Positions 28,731-37,135 of a DNA stretch of 50,875 nucleotides are shown in pieces. Positions within the stretch are counted from its first letter, which is position 1; every line of letters starts with the position of its first letter. The stretch covers positions 1-50,875 of the forward strand of contig JADJRG010000004.1 of the NCBI GenBank assembly GCA_016712315.1, in the 5' to 3' direction. The stretch comes from Nannocystis sp. GTDB lineage: Bacteria; Myxococcota_A; Polyangia; Nannocystales; Nannocystaceae. A program made the translations under genes and the position numbers. Under the pieces are notes generated by a model, which searched no databases, was not told where the DNA came from, and was given only the letters and a program-made list of their open reading frames with translations.

Positions 28731-29879
28731 ATGCCGCGCCGCTTCAACACCGCCGGCCCATGCCGCCCTGAGCGCCACTACATGCTCCCGGCGGCGCTGC
28801 GTATCCCTCAGTTCCGCGGCCTCGTCGATCGGCAGGAGTACTTCGTCGTCCACGCTCCCCGCCAGGTCGGCAAGACGACCACGCTCGCGGCGCTCACCCG
28901 CGCTTTGACTCGAGAGGGCACCTACGCCGCCTTGCTCGTGTCGATGGAGGTCGGCGCCTCGTTCCCTGGCGACCTCGGCGCCGCTGAACTCGCCGTTTTG
29001 GGCTCGTGGCGGGCCGACGCCGCCTACGCCTTACCGCCCGAGCTCCAGCCGCCGCCGTGGCCCGAAGCGCCGCCAGGGCAGCGGATCGGCGCCGCGCTGC
29101 GGGCGTGGGCCATGGCCTCTCCGCGGCCGCTCGTGCTCGTCCTGGATGAGATCGACGCCCTCCAGGACGAGGCGTTGGTCGGGGTCCTCCGCCAGATCCG
29201 CGACGGCTACCGGCGGCGTCCTGAGCAGTTCCCGTGCTCGCTCGCGCTCTGCGGCCTGCGTGACGTCCGCGACTATCGGGTCGCAGCCGGGAGCGAGGGG
29301 CGTCTCGGCAGCGCCAGCCCCTTTAACATCAAAGCGCGCTCGCTCACGCTCCAGGGCTTCACCCGCCAGGAGGTCGCCGCGCTCTACGCCCAACACACCG
29401 CGGACACCGGCCAGGTGTTCACCGACGACGCCTGCGAGCGCGCCTTCGAGCTCACCCAGGGCCAGCCGTGGCTGATCAACGCGCTCGCCCGCGAGGCCGT
29501 GGAGGAGCTCGCGATCGATCCTCGAGAGGCGGTCACGCTCGCCGTGATCGACGCCGCGAAGGACGAGCTGATCCGGCGCCAAGACACCCACCTCGACAGC
29601 CTCGCCGAGCGCCTCCGCGAAGATCGTGTACGCCGCGTCATCGAGCCGATCCTCGCCGGTGAAGCGCTCCCGCAGATCTCGGTCGACGACCTGCTCTACG
29701 CGCAGGACCTCGGCCTCGTGCGCGCCTCCGCGGCGGGCGGCCTGGTGATCGCGAACCCGATCTACCGCGAAGTGATCCCGCGCTCGCTCGCCAGCGACGA
29801 GGGTCGGATCGCCGAACGCACGGCCGCCCAGTCCATGACAACACCCGCGGGACGCGCGGTGCAGCTCGTGCGGGCGTAG
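28731..29879 (+). CDS. AAA-type ATPase (AAA-ATPase/PD-DExK relative lacking the nuclease)
   Basis: 382 aa from ATG 28731; MPRRFNTAGPCRPERHYMLP is the hallmark start of this family. Walker A is HAPRQVGKTTT (Lys48) and Walker B is LVLVLDEIDALQDE near residue 140. A sensor region (SLALCGLRDVRDY) and a helical lid follow (FTRQEVAALYAQHT, GQPWLINALAREA). Family members usually have a PD-(D/E)XK domain of about 130 residues after the ATPase; here the protein stops soon after the winged-helix-like part (IANPIYREVIPR). A longer upstream frame is not needed. It lies in the defence island next to an IS-truncated regulator. A toxin-like or defence role is plausible but not shown. Confidence 0.7.
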   Translation: MPRRFNTAGPCRPERHYMLPAALRIPQFRGLVDRQEYFVVHAPRQVGKTTTLAALTRALTREGTYAALLVSMEVGASFPGDLGAAELAVLGSWRADAAYALPPELQPPPWPEAPPGQRIGAALRAWAMASPRPLVLVLDEIDALQDEALVGVLRQIRDGYRRRPEQFPCSLALCGLRDVRDYRVAAGSEGRLGSASPFNIKARSLTLQGFTRQEVAALYAQHTADTGQVFTDDACERAFELTQGQPWLINALAREAVEELAIDPREAVTLAVIDAAKDELIRRQDTHLDSLAERLREDRVRRVIEPILAGEALPQISVDDLLYAQDLGLVRASAAGGLVIANPIYREVIPRSLASDEGRIAERTAAQSMTTPAGRAVQLVRA

Positions 29880-29909
29880 GCTCCTTGACCTCCGAGCCCT
29901 CTGCGGCGC

Positions 29910-30734
29910 TCAACCAAGCGCCGCTCGATTTTGCCTGGTTTTTGCCTGGCGGGAGCGTCCGCGGCGACGCTCGGCTTGTCCGGTAAAAACTCCACCCCCC
30001 TCCAGAACGCCCGATTTCGTGGGATTGCAGCCGATCTGCGGGTTAGGGGGTATTCCGGGTGGGGTGGTGGAGCGCTCCGGCTTGTAGTCGCGGTAGCCCG
30101 GCGTCCAGTACGAGAAGCGCACCTCTTGCTCGCCGTCGCTGATCACGTACTCCGTCGCCCCGTCCTTGCCCGCCACCTCGCTCACCTTCAGCGGCGGGAA
30201 AGAGCTCGTCGCCCACGCCTTCGTCGCGCCCGTCGCCTCCGCGGCCGGCTTCGCCTCGCGGCTCGGCGCCTCGGAGTCTGTCGCCACCTCGAGCGCCGCG
30301 ATCGTCTGTTTTCCCAGCACCCCATCGGCCGCCAGCCGCCGCCCCGCGAGCGCCTGGGCGCGCTGCTGAAACGCCAAGATCGCCCGCTCCGTCGCCGGCC
30401 CTAGCCGCCCGTCGACCACCAGCTTCGGCGCCACAGTCGCCTTCAGCGCGCTCTGCAGCCAGCGCTCGAAGGTCGAGTCATCCTCGATCTCCACCCCGCC
30501 GAAGCTCAGCGGCTGCGACTCATCCACCTCCGGCTCCGCCGCCTCCAGGTCCACCACCGACCACGGCTCCTCCGCGAACGCCGCAGCGTCGAGCCCCCCC
30601 TCATCCTCCTCCTCATCGTCGGCGCCGAACGCCAGCGGCTCCTCGGGATCCGCGCCACGCGGGGTCGTATCGACCTCGAGCAGGTCAGGGTCCAGCGCAG
30701 AGACGTCGGGCACGATCAACACGGGGCTCTTCAT
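29910..30734 (-). CDS. Peptidoglycan-binding domain protein, odd C-terminus
   Basis: 274 aa. An acidic N-terminal half (residues 1-85, rich in Asp/Glu) is followed by a PG_binding_1-type helical domain (about 85-155): FERWLQSALKATVAP, DGRLGPATERAILAFQQRA, DGVLGKQTIAALE. This domain binds cell-wall peptidoglycan. A short beta-rich segment (EYVISDGEQEVRFSYWTPGYRD) comes next. The last about 50 residues are low-complexity (TTPPGIPPNPQIG, GQAERRRGRSRQ) and look like translated non-coding DNA, so the real C-terminus may have been lost. There is no signal peptide. It is convergent with the AAA ATPase, so it marks the island edge. Confidence 0.65.
   Translation of the reverse strand: MKSPVLIVPDVSALDPDLLEVDTTPRGADPEEPLAFGADDEEEDEGGLDAAAFAEEPWSVVDLEAAEPEVDESQPLSFGGVEIEDDSTFERWLQSALKATVAPKLVVDGRLGPATERAILAFQQRAQALAGRRLAADGVLGKQTIAALEVATDSEAPSREAKPAAEATGATKAWATSSFPPLKVSEVAGKDGATEYVISDGEQEVRFSYWTPGYRDYKPERSTTPPGIPPNPQIGCNPTKSGVLEGGGVFTGQAERRRGRSRQAKTRQNRAALG
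29929..29949. repeat. Two copies of TTTTGCCTGG, 11 bp apart
   Basis: Copies lie at 29929-29938 and 29940-29949, in the last codons of the minus-strand peptidoglycan-binding gene. They may be a trace of a slipped duplication or recombination at the island edge. Confidence 0.5.
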
Positions 30735-30766
30735 AGCGCCGCCATTACACCCCAGAAATTTTGATC

Positions 30767-30780
30767 TGTCTCATCAGACA
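30767..30780. promoter_or_regulatory. Palindrome TGTCT-CATC-AGACA upstream of the peptidoglycan-binding gene
   Basis: A five-base inverted repeat in AT-richer DNA, about 33 bp upstream of the ATG at 30734 (minus strand). On that strand TGTAAT lies 9 bp before the ATG and could be the -10. An operator role is a guess. Confidence 0.3.
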
Positions 30781-30999
30781 TTTCCGCGCCCAAGCCGGCC
30801 AGCCCGCCGCTCCGCGGCGACCCCCCTCAGTTCGGGCCCGGACCCCTACCCGAGACGTCTCACCATCAACAAGCCAAGCGACGCTCCCAACGCCCCCGCC
30901 TGCGCGCCTTCATGCACGAATTTCGCGGAGCACCCGCGCCAGACCGGCCCGCAGCGCCGCGCCCGCAGCCGATCGCTGTGGTACGGAGCAGCGCACGTC
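30781..30999. other. Intergenic region, nothing firmly recognised
   Basis: It separates divergently oriented genes. Short frames exist on both strands but none has a start, ribosome site or domain that supports it. Confidence 0.3.
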
Positions 31000-32121
31000 A
31001 TGCGCCTCCTCCTCGCCGCCTTCCTCGTCCTCCACGGCCTCATCCACCTCATGGGCTTCGCCAAGGCCTTCGGGTACGCGCAGCTCCCTCAGCTCGTGCT
31101 GCCGATCTCGCGGATGATGGGCGCTCTTTGGCTCACCGCCGCGCTGCTCTTGCTCGCCGCCGCCGTCGCGCTCTTCGCCGCCCCGAGGTTTTTTGGGCGC
31201 TCGGCGCCCTCGGCCTGCTCGCCTCGCAGATCGTGATCATCAGCGCGTGGAGCGACGCTCGCTACGGCGCCGCGCTCAACCTCATCGCCCTCATCGCCGT
31301 CCTCTACGGCGCCTTCGCCTGGGGCCCGTTTGGCCTGCGCGCCGAGTACCAGCGCCTCGTCCGCGCGGGCCTCGCCCGCCTCACCCCCGCCGCGCCGATC
31401 ACCGACGCGGATCTCGCGGCGCTCCCGGAGCCTGTCGCCCGCTACCTGCGCCTCGTCGGCGTCGTCGGTCGGCCGCGGATCCACGGCCTGCGGGTCCGCC
31501 TCACTGGCAGGATCCGCGCCGCCGCCGACGCCCCATGGATGCCCTTCACCGCCGAACAGCACAGCTTCTTCGCTCCTCCGCGCCGCTTCTTTTGGATGGA
31601 GGCCACGCGCGCGCGCCTCCCCATCGACGGCCTCCACGTCTACGACGAAGGCGGCGCCAGCATGCGCGTCAAGCTGCTCTCGCTGATCCCTGTCGTCGAC
31701 CAGAGCGGGCCGGCGATGACCGCAGCCGAGACCGTCACTCTCTTGAACGACATGTGCGTCTTCGCGCCCGCCGCTCTCATCGATCCAGCGATCCGCTGGC
31801 GGCAGATCGACCCGCACAGCGTCGAAGCCACCTACACCCACGGCCCGCACACGGTCCGCGCCGTCCTCTTCTTCGACGACGCAGGCGCGCTCATCAACTT
31901 CTGGTCCGATGATCGCCCCGCCCTCGCCCCCCGACGGCGTCACCCTCCTCCCGCAGCGCTGGTCCACTCCGATCGGGGAGTATCGCGTCCAGGGCCCCTA
32001 CCGGCTCGCCTCGCGCGGTGAGGCGCGTTATGCCGCGCCGACGGGCGACTACGCCTACATCGAATTCGACGGCCTCGAGGTCACCGAGATCGACCCCACA
32101 CGGCCCCACGCCGCGCCTTAA
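31000..32121 (+). CDS. DUF6544-family membrane protein (two frameshifts)
   Basis: 373 aa after adding one T in the T run near 31192 and removing one C in the CCCCCC run at 31925-31930; the two changes cancel in length. The N-terminal part has four likely membrane helices (LLLAAFLVLHGLIHLMGFAK, LWLTAALLLLAAAVALFAA, then two after the first indel). The soluble domain carries family blocks VARYLRLVGVVGRPR, APWMPFTAEQHSFF, TVTLLNDMCVFAPAALIDP, LINFWSDDRP and LLPQRWSTPIGEYR. The family's role is unknown; the lipid-facing beta-sheet style suggests ligand binding. It ends 43 bp before the adenylate cyclase start. Confidence 0.75.
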
Positions 32122-32152
32122 CGAGCGCCCGCTGCGCCGCGGCGATCCGCGC

Positions 32153-32158
32153 TACCCT
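32153..32158 (+). promoter_or_regulatory. Leaderless-type -10 element TACCCT before the cyclase
   Basis: TACCCT is followed by six bases and then the GTG start at 32165, so transcription should begin at or next to the start codon. Confidence 0.5.
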
Positions 32159-32164
32159 GCCGAC

Positions 32165-33481
32165 GTGGAGCCGCTCGCCCCCGCCGCCGGCGCGCCGGAC
32201 AGCCGCCTGATCAACGACTTCCTCCACGCCGCCGAGCAGCGCGGAGAGATGTCCGTCTCGGCCGCGCGGATCATCCTCTGCCTCGCCTTCCTCGCGATGC
32301 ACCTCCCCCAGCGCGCGGCGCTGCTCGTCGCGCTGGATCCCAAGTCATGGATCCTGATCAGCGGCTACACCATCGGCCTCATCTTCTCCTTGATCGCCCT
32401 CCGCTGGAGCCGCCGCGGCGCCGTCACGACCGCTCGGATCTACACCTCCGTGCTCCTCGACGCCGCCCTCGTCTACCTCACCCTCACCGCTGGCGTGCTC
32501 TGGCCGCACCTCGCCTACGCCGGGATCTTACGCGAGCACGAGGCCGCGATCATTTACATCGCGATCATCGCCTCTGCCGTGCGCCTCTCGACCCGCGGCG
32601 CCGTCCTCGGCGCTGTCATCCACGGCCTCGGCCTCACCGCGCTGCTCCTGCTCGACCGGAGCAACAGCGCCATCCTCGACTACGGCGCGATGACGATCGT
32701 CATCGCGGCGACCTTCTTCGTCGTCGCCGCGATCCTCGCCGTCTCGATCGCCCACCGAACACGCGCGCTCGTCCGCCGCGGCGCCGACTCTGCGGTGCTC
32801 GCCGAGCGCGCCCGCCAGCGCCTCGGCGTCTACGTCTCCGAGGCGATCGCTGACGCCAGCCTCGACGAGGCCGAGCTTTACCTCGGCGGCGCGAGCCGCC
32901 GCGCCGCCCTCCTTTTCTCCGATCTACGCGGCTTCACCCGCTACGCCGAGCGCCTGCCCCCGGAGCAGCTCGTCGACGAGCTCAACGGCTACCTCTCCGC
33001 CATGGTCCGCGAGATCCGGGCCGAGCACGGCGTCGTCGACAAGTATATGGGCGACGCCATCATGGCCGTCTTCGGCCTCCCCACGAGGGCCCCCCACGAC
33101 GCCATCCGGGCGATCCGCGCCGCCACCCGCATGCAAGTCGCCCTCACCCAGCACAACCGCGAGCGCGCCGCTCGCGGCCTGCCCGCGCTCGTCCAGGGGA
33201 TCGGCGTCCACTACGGCCCCATGATCGCCGGCAACATCGGCACCCCGGAGCGCATGCAGTACACCGTCATCGGCGACGTCGTGAACCTCACCAGCCGCCT
33301 CGAGGCCGCCACCAAGGACGAAGGCGTCGGCCTCCTCATCTCCGCCGACGCCGTCGAAGCAGCGCGGCGCAGCGACCAGCCGCTCCCGGCCCTACGCCGC
33401 CACGCCAGCCTGGTCGTCCGCGGCCGCGACCAGCCGATCGAGGTCTACACCCTCGACCCCGACGCGCCCGCGGCCCCCTGA
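32165..33481 (+). CDS. Membrane-bound class III adenylate/guanylate cyclase
   Basis: 438 aa from GTG 32165, chosen because a -10 hexamer sits six bases before it and because longer frames overlap the DUF6544 gene. Residues about 40-205 contain six membrane helices (IILCLAFLAMHLPQ, ILISGYTIGLIFSLIAL, TSVLLDAALVYLTLTAGV, IIYIAIIASAVRL, GAVIHGLGLTALLLL, MTIVIAATFFVVAAILAV). The catalytic domain follows (about 245-430): ALLFSDLRGFTRYAERL and DKYMGDAIMAVFG carry the two metal-binding Asp. VVNLTSRLEAATK is the transition-state-stabilising Asn/Arg block. It makes cAMP or cGMP from the triphosphate. Membrane sensing through the N-terminal domain is likely. Intact. Confidence 0.9.
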   Translation: MEPLAPAAGAPDSRLINDFLHAAEQRGEMSVSAARIILCLAFLAMHLPQRAALLVALDPKSWILISGYTIGLIFSLIALRWSRRGAVTTARIYTSVLLDAALVYLTLTAGVLWPHLAYAGILREHEAAIIYIAIIASAVRLSTRGAVLGAVIHGLGLTALLLLDRSNSAILDYGAMTIVIAATFFVVAAILAVSIAHRTRALVRRGADSAVLAERARQRLGVYVSEAIADASLDEAELYLGGASRRAALLFSDLRGFTRYAERLPPEQLVDELNGYLSAMVREIRAEHGVVDKYMGDAIMAVFGLPTRAPHDAIRAIRAATRMQVALTQHNRERAARGLPALVQGIGVHYGPMIAGNIGTPERMQYTVIGDVVNLTSRLEAATKDEGVGLLISADAVEAARRSDQPLPALRRHASLVVRGRDQPIEVYTLDPDAPAAP

Positions 33482-33513
33482 GGATCGCGTCGACATCGCC
33501 GCCGCGTCCGTCG

Positions 33514-33519
33514 CACAAT
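33514..33519 (+). promoter_or_regulatory. Leaderless-type -10 element CACAAT
   Basis: CACAAT lies seven bases before the ATG at 33527. It resembles TATAAT at four of six positions. Confidence 0.4.
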
Positions 33520-33526
33520 CCCCGCG

Positions 33527-34030
33527 ATGAAGCCCCCCTCCGTCCCCCTCGACCGACACCTCGACGACCTCGAGATCCTCGCCTGGCGCGACCTCACCAT
33601 CGACGTCGAGCGCCTCTACGATCGCCTCACCGCGCGCGGCTGGAAGGTCGACACGGAGGAGTCGAACCTCATGGTCGCGATGTCCAAGACCTGGCGGGAC
33701 GAAGGGATCAAGGTCTGGCTCCACCTCAAAAAATTCGTCTGTGCGCCGCCCTACGGCGAGGTCGAGCAGCTCGACAAGATCGGCTTTCACCGCTTTGATC
33801 CTGCCGCCATGCCGACAGGCACCATGCACGAGGCCACGTACGAGCCCGGCGACGAGGAGCAGGACTGGTACCCCAAGCACCGCGAGGAGTGGGACTGGCT
33901 GATCGAGCACGGCGATCCGCAGTCCGAGACCCATGACCTGCTCACGCCGATCCCCCCTCGCGACGTCCCGCCGGCGATCCTACGCGAGGCCTGGGCCGAG
34001 ATCGAAGCCGCCCTCGAGCTCCTCGACTAG
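33527..34030 (+). CDS. Hypothetical protein
   Basis: 167 aa, soluble, with no signal. It is rich in Trp and acidic residues. Notable stretches are LEILAWRDLTIDVERLYDR, NLMVAMSKTWRDEGIKVWL, and a C-terminal region containing HREEWDWLIEHGDPQ and PPAILREAWAEIEAALELL. No family is recognised. It starts 45 bp after the cyclase stop and has its own -10-like hexamer. The frame is intact. Confidence 0.65.
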   Translation: MKPPSVPLDRHLDDLEILAWRDLTIDVERLYDRLTARGWKVDTEESNLMVAMSKTWRDEGIKVWLHLKKFVCAPPYGEVEQLDKIGFHRFDPAAMPTGTMHEATYEPGDEEQDWYPKHREEWDWLIEHGDPQSETHDLLTPIPPRDVPPAILREAWAEIEAALELLD

Positions 34031-34057
34031 CGCGCGCGCCTCCTGCGCGGATCGTGG

Positions 34058-34063
34058 TACACA
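34058..34063 (+). promoter_or_regulatory. Leaderless-type -10 element TACACA
   Basis: TACACA is followed by seven bases and the ATG at 34071. Confidence 0.4.
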
Positions 34064-34070
34064 CCGCGAC

Positions 34071-34574
34071 ATGCTCCGCCGCAATTTCATCGCTGGAAAC
34101 ACCGCCCTCGTCACCGCCTGCGCGAGCGATGACATCGCCCCTCCCTCCGTCAAGGTCCGCCCGGTCGAGCCCAAGAAGCGCCCCCCGCCCGCCAAACCCG
34201 CGCCGACGGCCGCCGAGGCGAGCGAGCATGAAGGCCACCCGACGCCCGCACATCCTGTCCTCGAGGCCAGCAGCGCCTGCGCCCGCGCCGGTCAGCTCTG
34301 CCTCGCGCATTGCCTCGTCGTGCTCGGCCAGGGCGACACCACCATCGCCGAGTGCGCGCAGGCGGTCAGCGACATGCTCGCCGTCCACCAAGCCGTCGCG
34401 GCCCTCGCCGCCGCCGGCTCGCGCCACCTCAAGGCCCAGCTCGCCGTCGCCGACGAGGTCACCGAGCGCTGCAAAGCCGCCTGCGACACCCACGCCGACA
34501 AGCACCCCACCTGCCGCGACTGCGCCAAAGCCTGCGGCGACGCCCTGCTCACCTTCGCCCGCCACACCGGCTGA
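34071..34574 (+). CDS. Csp-type four-helix-bundle copper-storage protein
   Basis: 167 aa. A twin-arginine-like N-terminus (MLRRNFIAGNTALVTACAS) with a possible lipobox is followed by a Pro/Ala linker (about 25-65). The mature domain has Cys placed on helices, as in the DUF326/Csp family: ACARAGQLCLAHCLVVLG, AECAQAVSDML, ERCKAACDTHADKHPTC and RDCAKACGDALLTF, ten to eleven Cys in all. Csp proteins bind Cu(I) through the Cys-lined core of a four-helix bundle; an exported member would store or buffer copper in the envelope. Intact and in its own short unit. Confidence 0.8.
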   Translation: MLRRNFIAGNTALVTACASDDIAPPSVKVRPVEPKKRPPPAKPAPTAAEASEHEGHPTPAHPVLEASSACARAGQLCLAHCLVVLGQGDTTIAECAQAVSDMLAVHQAVAALAAAGSRHLKAQLAVADEVTERCKAACDTHADKHPTCRDCAKACGDALLTFARHTG

Positions 34575-34592
34575 CCGACCAGCGCCCGGCGC

Positions 34593-35038
34593 TCACCGCC
34601 CGGAGTCGATCGCCGGGATCACCAGCGTATACGGCTGCCGCAGCCGGGCCAGCTCCTCGGTCGTCAGGATCGACTTTCCGAACGGCGACAGCGCCAGGCT
34701 CGCCATCCGCATACAAGCGATCCCGAACGGGATCCCGACGATCGTCAGGCACAGCAGCAGGCCGACGACCAGGTGCCAGAGCGCCAGCCAGATCCCCCGA
34801 GCAGCAGCCACACGACGTTCCCCAGGCACGAGAGCCCGCCCCCGTCGCCAGGGAGCGTCACCACCACCCGCCCGAACGGCCACGCGGTATAGACCGCCAG
34901 CTTGAACGACTGGATCCCGAACGGGATCCCGATGATCGTCAGGCACTGGATCAGCCCTGCCCCCACGTACCCACAGAAGAGCCCGAAGCCGGCGATCACG
35001 AACCACAGCAGGTTACCCAGGAGCTGCATCGCCGTCAT
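34593..35038 (-). CDS. yccF: YccF-family inner-membrane protein (frameshifted)
   Basis: About 148 aa if one base is added at the CCCCC run near 34796 (GGGGG on the coding strand). The two tandem YccF units are clear. The first has LLGNLLWFVIAGFGLFCGY and CLTIIGIPFGIQSFKLA, followed by WPFGR. The second has WLALWHLVVGLLL and CLTIVGIPFGIACMRMASL, followed by SPFGKSI. Four membrane helices are expected. The family is widespread, with no firmly assigned function. ATG 35038 and ATG 35029 are both possible starts. It faces the copper protein convergently. Confidence 0.8.
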
Positions 35039-35099
35039 GCATACGCCACCGCCACCGCCCGCGCACCGTCGGCGCGCGTGAGCCCCTTCACGCTTGAAC

Positions 35100-35660
35100 A
35101 TGTCTCTCTGGACAGATTCCACGACGACGCTCGCCCGCTTGCTCCCCTCCGCCGCGCTCGTCCGCCTCCTCCTGCTCGCCCTCCCCGCGCTCACCTGTCG
35201 GCCTGCGCCCGCGACCGCGCCTGAGGATCCCGCCGCGGCCCTCGCCCAGCTCTGCGGCACATGGACCGCCCCTGGCCCGCAAGAGGGCGTCGTCGTGCAA
35301 GAGCGCTGGCGCCGCGACGCAGGCGGCCTGATCGGCGACGGCCTCACCTTCGACGCCCACGGCGCGCCCATCGCGAGCGAAGCGCTGCAGATCATCCTCC
35401 GAGGCCATCACGGCTCCCTCTACCGCGCATGGCCAAGCGGCGCCGCCAGCCCCACCGACTTCGAGCAGCGCATCTCCGCCGGCGGGCCCGCGGATCCCCC
35501 GACATGGACCTGGCAAAGCCCCACCCACGACTTCCCCAGGCAGATCCGCTATCAGCTCACCGCGCCGGATCGCCTCCACGTCCAGATCGCCGGCCACGAC
35601 GATCAAGGCCGCGCGCGCGCCCTCGAGTGGCGCTTCGTGCGGGTGCAACCCTGCGAGTGA
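35100..35660 (+). CDS. DUF6265-domain secreted protein
   Basis: 186 aa from ATG 35100; a TTG six bases earlier is possible. Residues about 20-36 are a signal sequence (LVRLLLLALPALTCRPA) whose Cys could be a lipobox site. The mature domain has the DUF6265 pattern: LAQLCGTWTAPG, VVQERWRRDAGGLIGDG, EALQIILRGHHGSLYRA, WQSPTHDFPRQIRYQL and a final ALEWRFVRV. This suggests a lipocalin-like beta-barrel. Ligand and role are unknown. Intact. Confidence 0.75.
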   Translation: MSLWTDSTTTLARLLPSAALVRLLLLALPALTCRPAPATAPEDPAAALAQLCGTWTAPGPQEGVVVQERWRRDAGGLIGDGLTFDAHGAPIASEALQIILRGHHGSLYRAWPSGAASPTDFEQRISAGGPADPPTWTWQSPTHDFPRQIRYQLTAPDRLHVQIAGHDDQGRARALEWRFVRVQPCE

Positions 35661-35708
35661 GCAGCCCGCCCGATCACCCCGCGCGCGCATCTGAGCGCCG
35701 CGCTCCGC

Positions 35709-35714
35709 TACCCT
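35709..35714 (+). promoter_or_regulatory. Leaderless-type -10 element TACCCT
   Basis: TACCCT is followed by six bases and the GTG at 35721. The CGCTACCCTG context is the same as before the adenylate cyclase at 32151-32160. Confidence 0.5.
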
Positions 35715-35720
35715 GGCCGC

Positions 35721-37135
35721 GTGCCTGAAGCCCAAGCAACGCCCGCAGCGCCGCTCCTCGGCCGCCTCTTCGGCCTCAACGCCCCCATCGATCGCCGCTT
35801 CTACCTCCGCGTCGGCGTCGCCCTCACCGCGCTCAAGTACGGCGTCGACGCCGCCGTGATCAAGCTGGTCTCTGGGCACACCTGGACCCCTCTCGAGTAC
35901 CTCAGCCCCGCCCTCACCACCCGCAGCCAGATCCTCCAGGGGGACGCCGGCTGGGCCCTCATCCTGCTCGTCATCCTCTCGCTCCCGTTCCTCTGGATCG
36001 GCCTCTCGATGAGCCTGCGCCGCGCCGTCGACGCCGGAGTGAACCCCCTCATCGCCCTGCTCTTCCTGATCCCTGGTTTCAACTACCTCACCATGCTCGC
36101 GCTCGCGATCGTGCCCACCGCGCCGCACGCCGAGCGCGCCCCCAAGGCCGCCATGATCGCCCCGCAGAGCCGCCTCATCGCCGCCTTGCTCGGCGTCGTC
36201 GTCGGCGTCTCGCTCGCCCTCGCCGTCACCCTCTTCTCCACCCTCGTGCTCGGCGAGTACGGCCTCATGCTCTTCGTCGTCACCCCGGCGCTCGTCGGCG
36301 TCTGTAGCGGCTGGCTCTACAACCGGAGCGGCGATCGAGGCGGCATCGGCACCGCCGTCGTCGCCTTGCTCGCCGTCATGCTCGCTTAAGCGCCTCTCTC
36401 CTCCTCTTCGCGATCGAGGGCGCGATCTGCGTGATGATGACGATCCCCATCGCCGCGCCCATGGGCGTCATCGGCGGCGTCTTTGGCCGTCACCTCGCCC
36501 GCTACCGCGGCGGCCGCGGCTCCGCGCTGCTGATCCTCACCGCCCTCCCCGCGCTCACCGCCATGGAGGCCGCGCTACCCGCCCCGCTCCCGCTCCGTGA
36601 GGTCCGCACCAGCATCATCATCGACGCCCCGCCTGCCGCGATCTGGCCCAACATCACCGGCTTCACCGAGCTCACCGCCCCGCCCACCTGGCTCTACGCC
36701 GCCGGCGTCGCCACCCCGATCCGCGCCCGGATCCTCGGCGAAGGCGTCGGCGCCGTCCGCCACTGCGAATTCACCACAGGCGCCTTCGTCGAGCCGATCA
36801 CCGCCTGGGAGCCGCCCACCCGCCTCGCCTTTGACGTCGCCAGCCAGCCCCCACCCATGCACGAGTGGAGCCCCTATCGACATGTCCACCCGCCCCACCT
36901 CGACGGCTACCTCCGCTCTGTGCGCGGTGAGTTCCGCGTCATCCCCCTCGAGGACGGCCGCACCCGCCTCGAGGGCAGCACCTGGTACACGCTCGATCTC
37001 GCCCCCTCCGCCTATTGGGCGATCTGGTCGGACGCGCTGATCCACGGCATCCACACCCGCGGCCTCCGGCACGTCAAGGAGCTCAGCGAGGCCGGCGTGA
37101 TCAGCGTCCCTGCCGCCGCCGCGCCTACTGGCTGA
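35721..37135 (+). CDS. DUF805-like membrane region fused to SRPBCC domain (frameshifted)
   Basis: About 471 aa if one base is restored near 36387. The N-terminal half is a DUF805-like membrane region (LNAPIDRRFYLRVGVALTAL, LPFLWIGLSMSLRRAVDAG, LLFLIPGFNYLTMLAL) with about seven helices. After the indel the sequence continues SLLLFAIEGAICVMMTIPI, then a soluble SRPBCC/START-like domain: SIIIDAPPAAIWPNI, GVGAVRHCEFTTGAFVEPI, MHEWSPYRHVHPPHLDG and TRLEGSTWYTLDLAP. Such domains bind hydrophobic ligands. The two halves are joined because no start or ribosome site precedes the second half, and I recall similar fusions in related genomes. It ends 11 bp inside the convergent M61 gene. Confidence 0.65.

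Noticed and set aside
28544..28750. Minus-strand frame of 68 codons (ending GRRTQGYGGG) opposite the AAA ATPase start
   Set aside because: It has no ribosome site, overlaps the strong family start at 28731 and the hairpin at 28531-28561, and shows no domain.
30846..31064. Minus-strand frame containing KFVHEGAQAGALGASLGLL
   Set aside because: It has a plausible hydrophobic end but an Arg-rich front with no start signal, and it overlaps the DUF6544 start.
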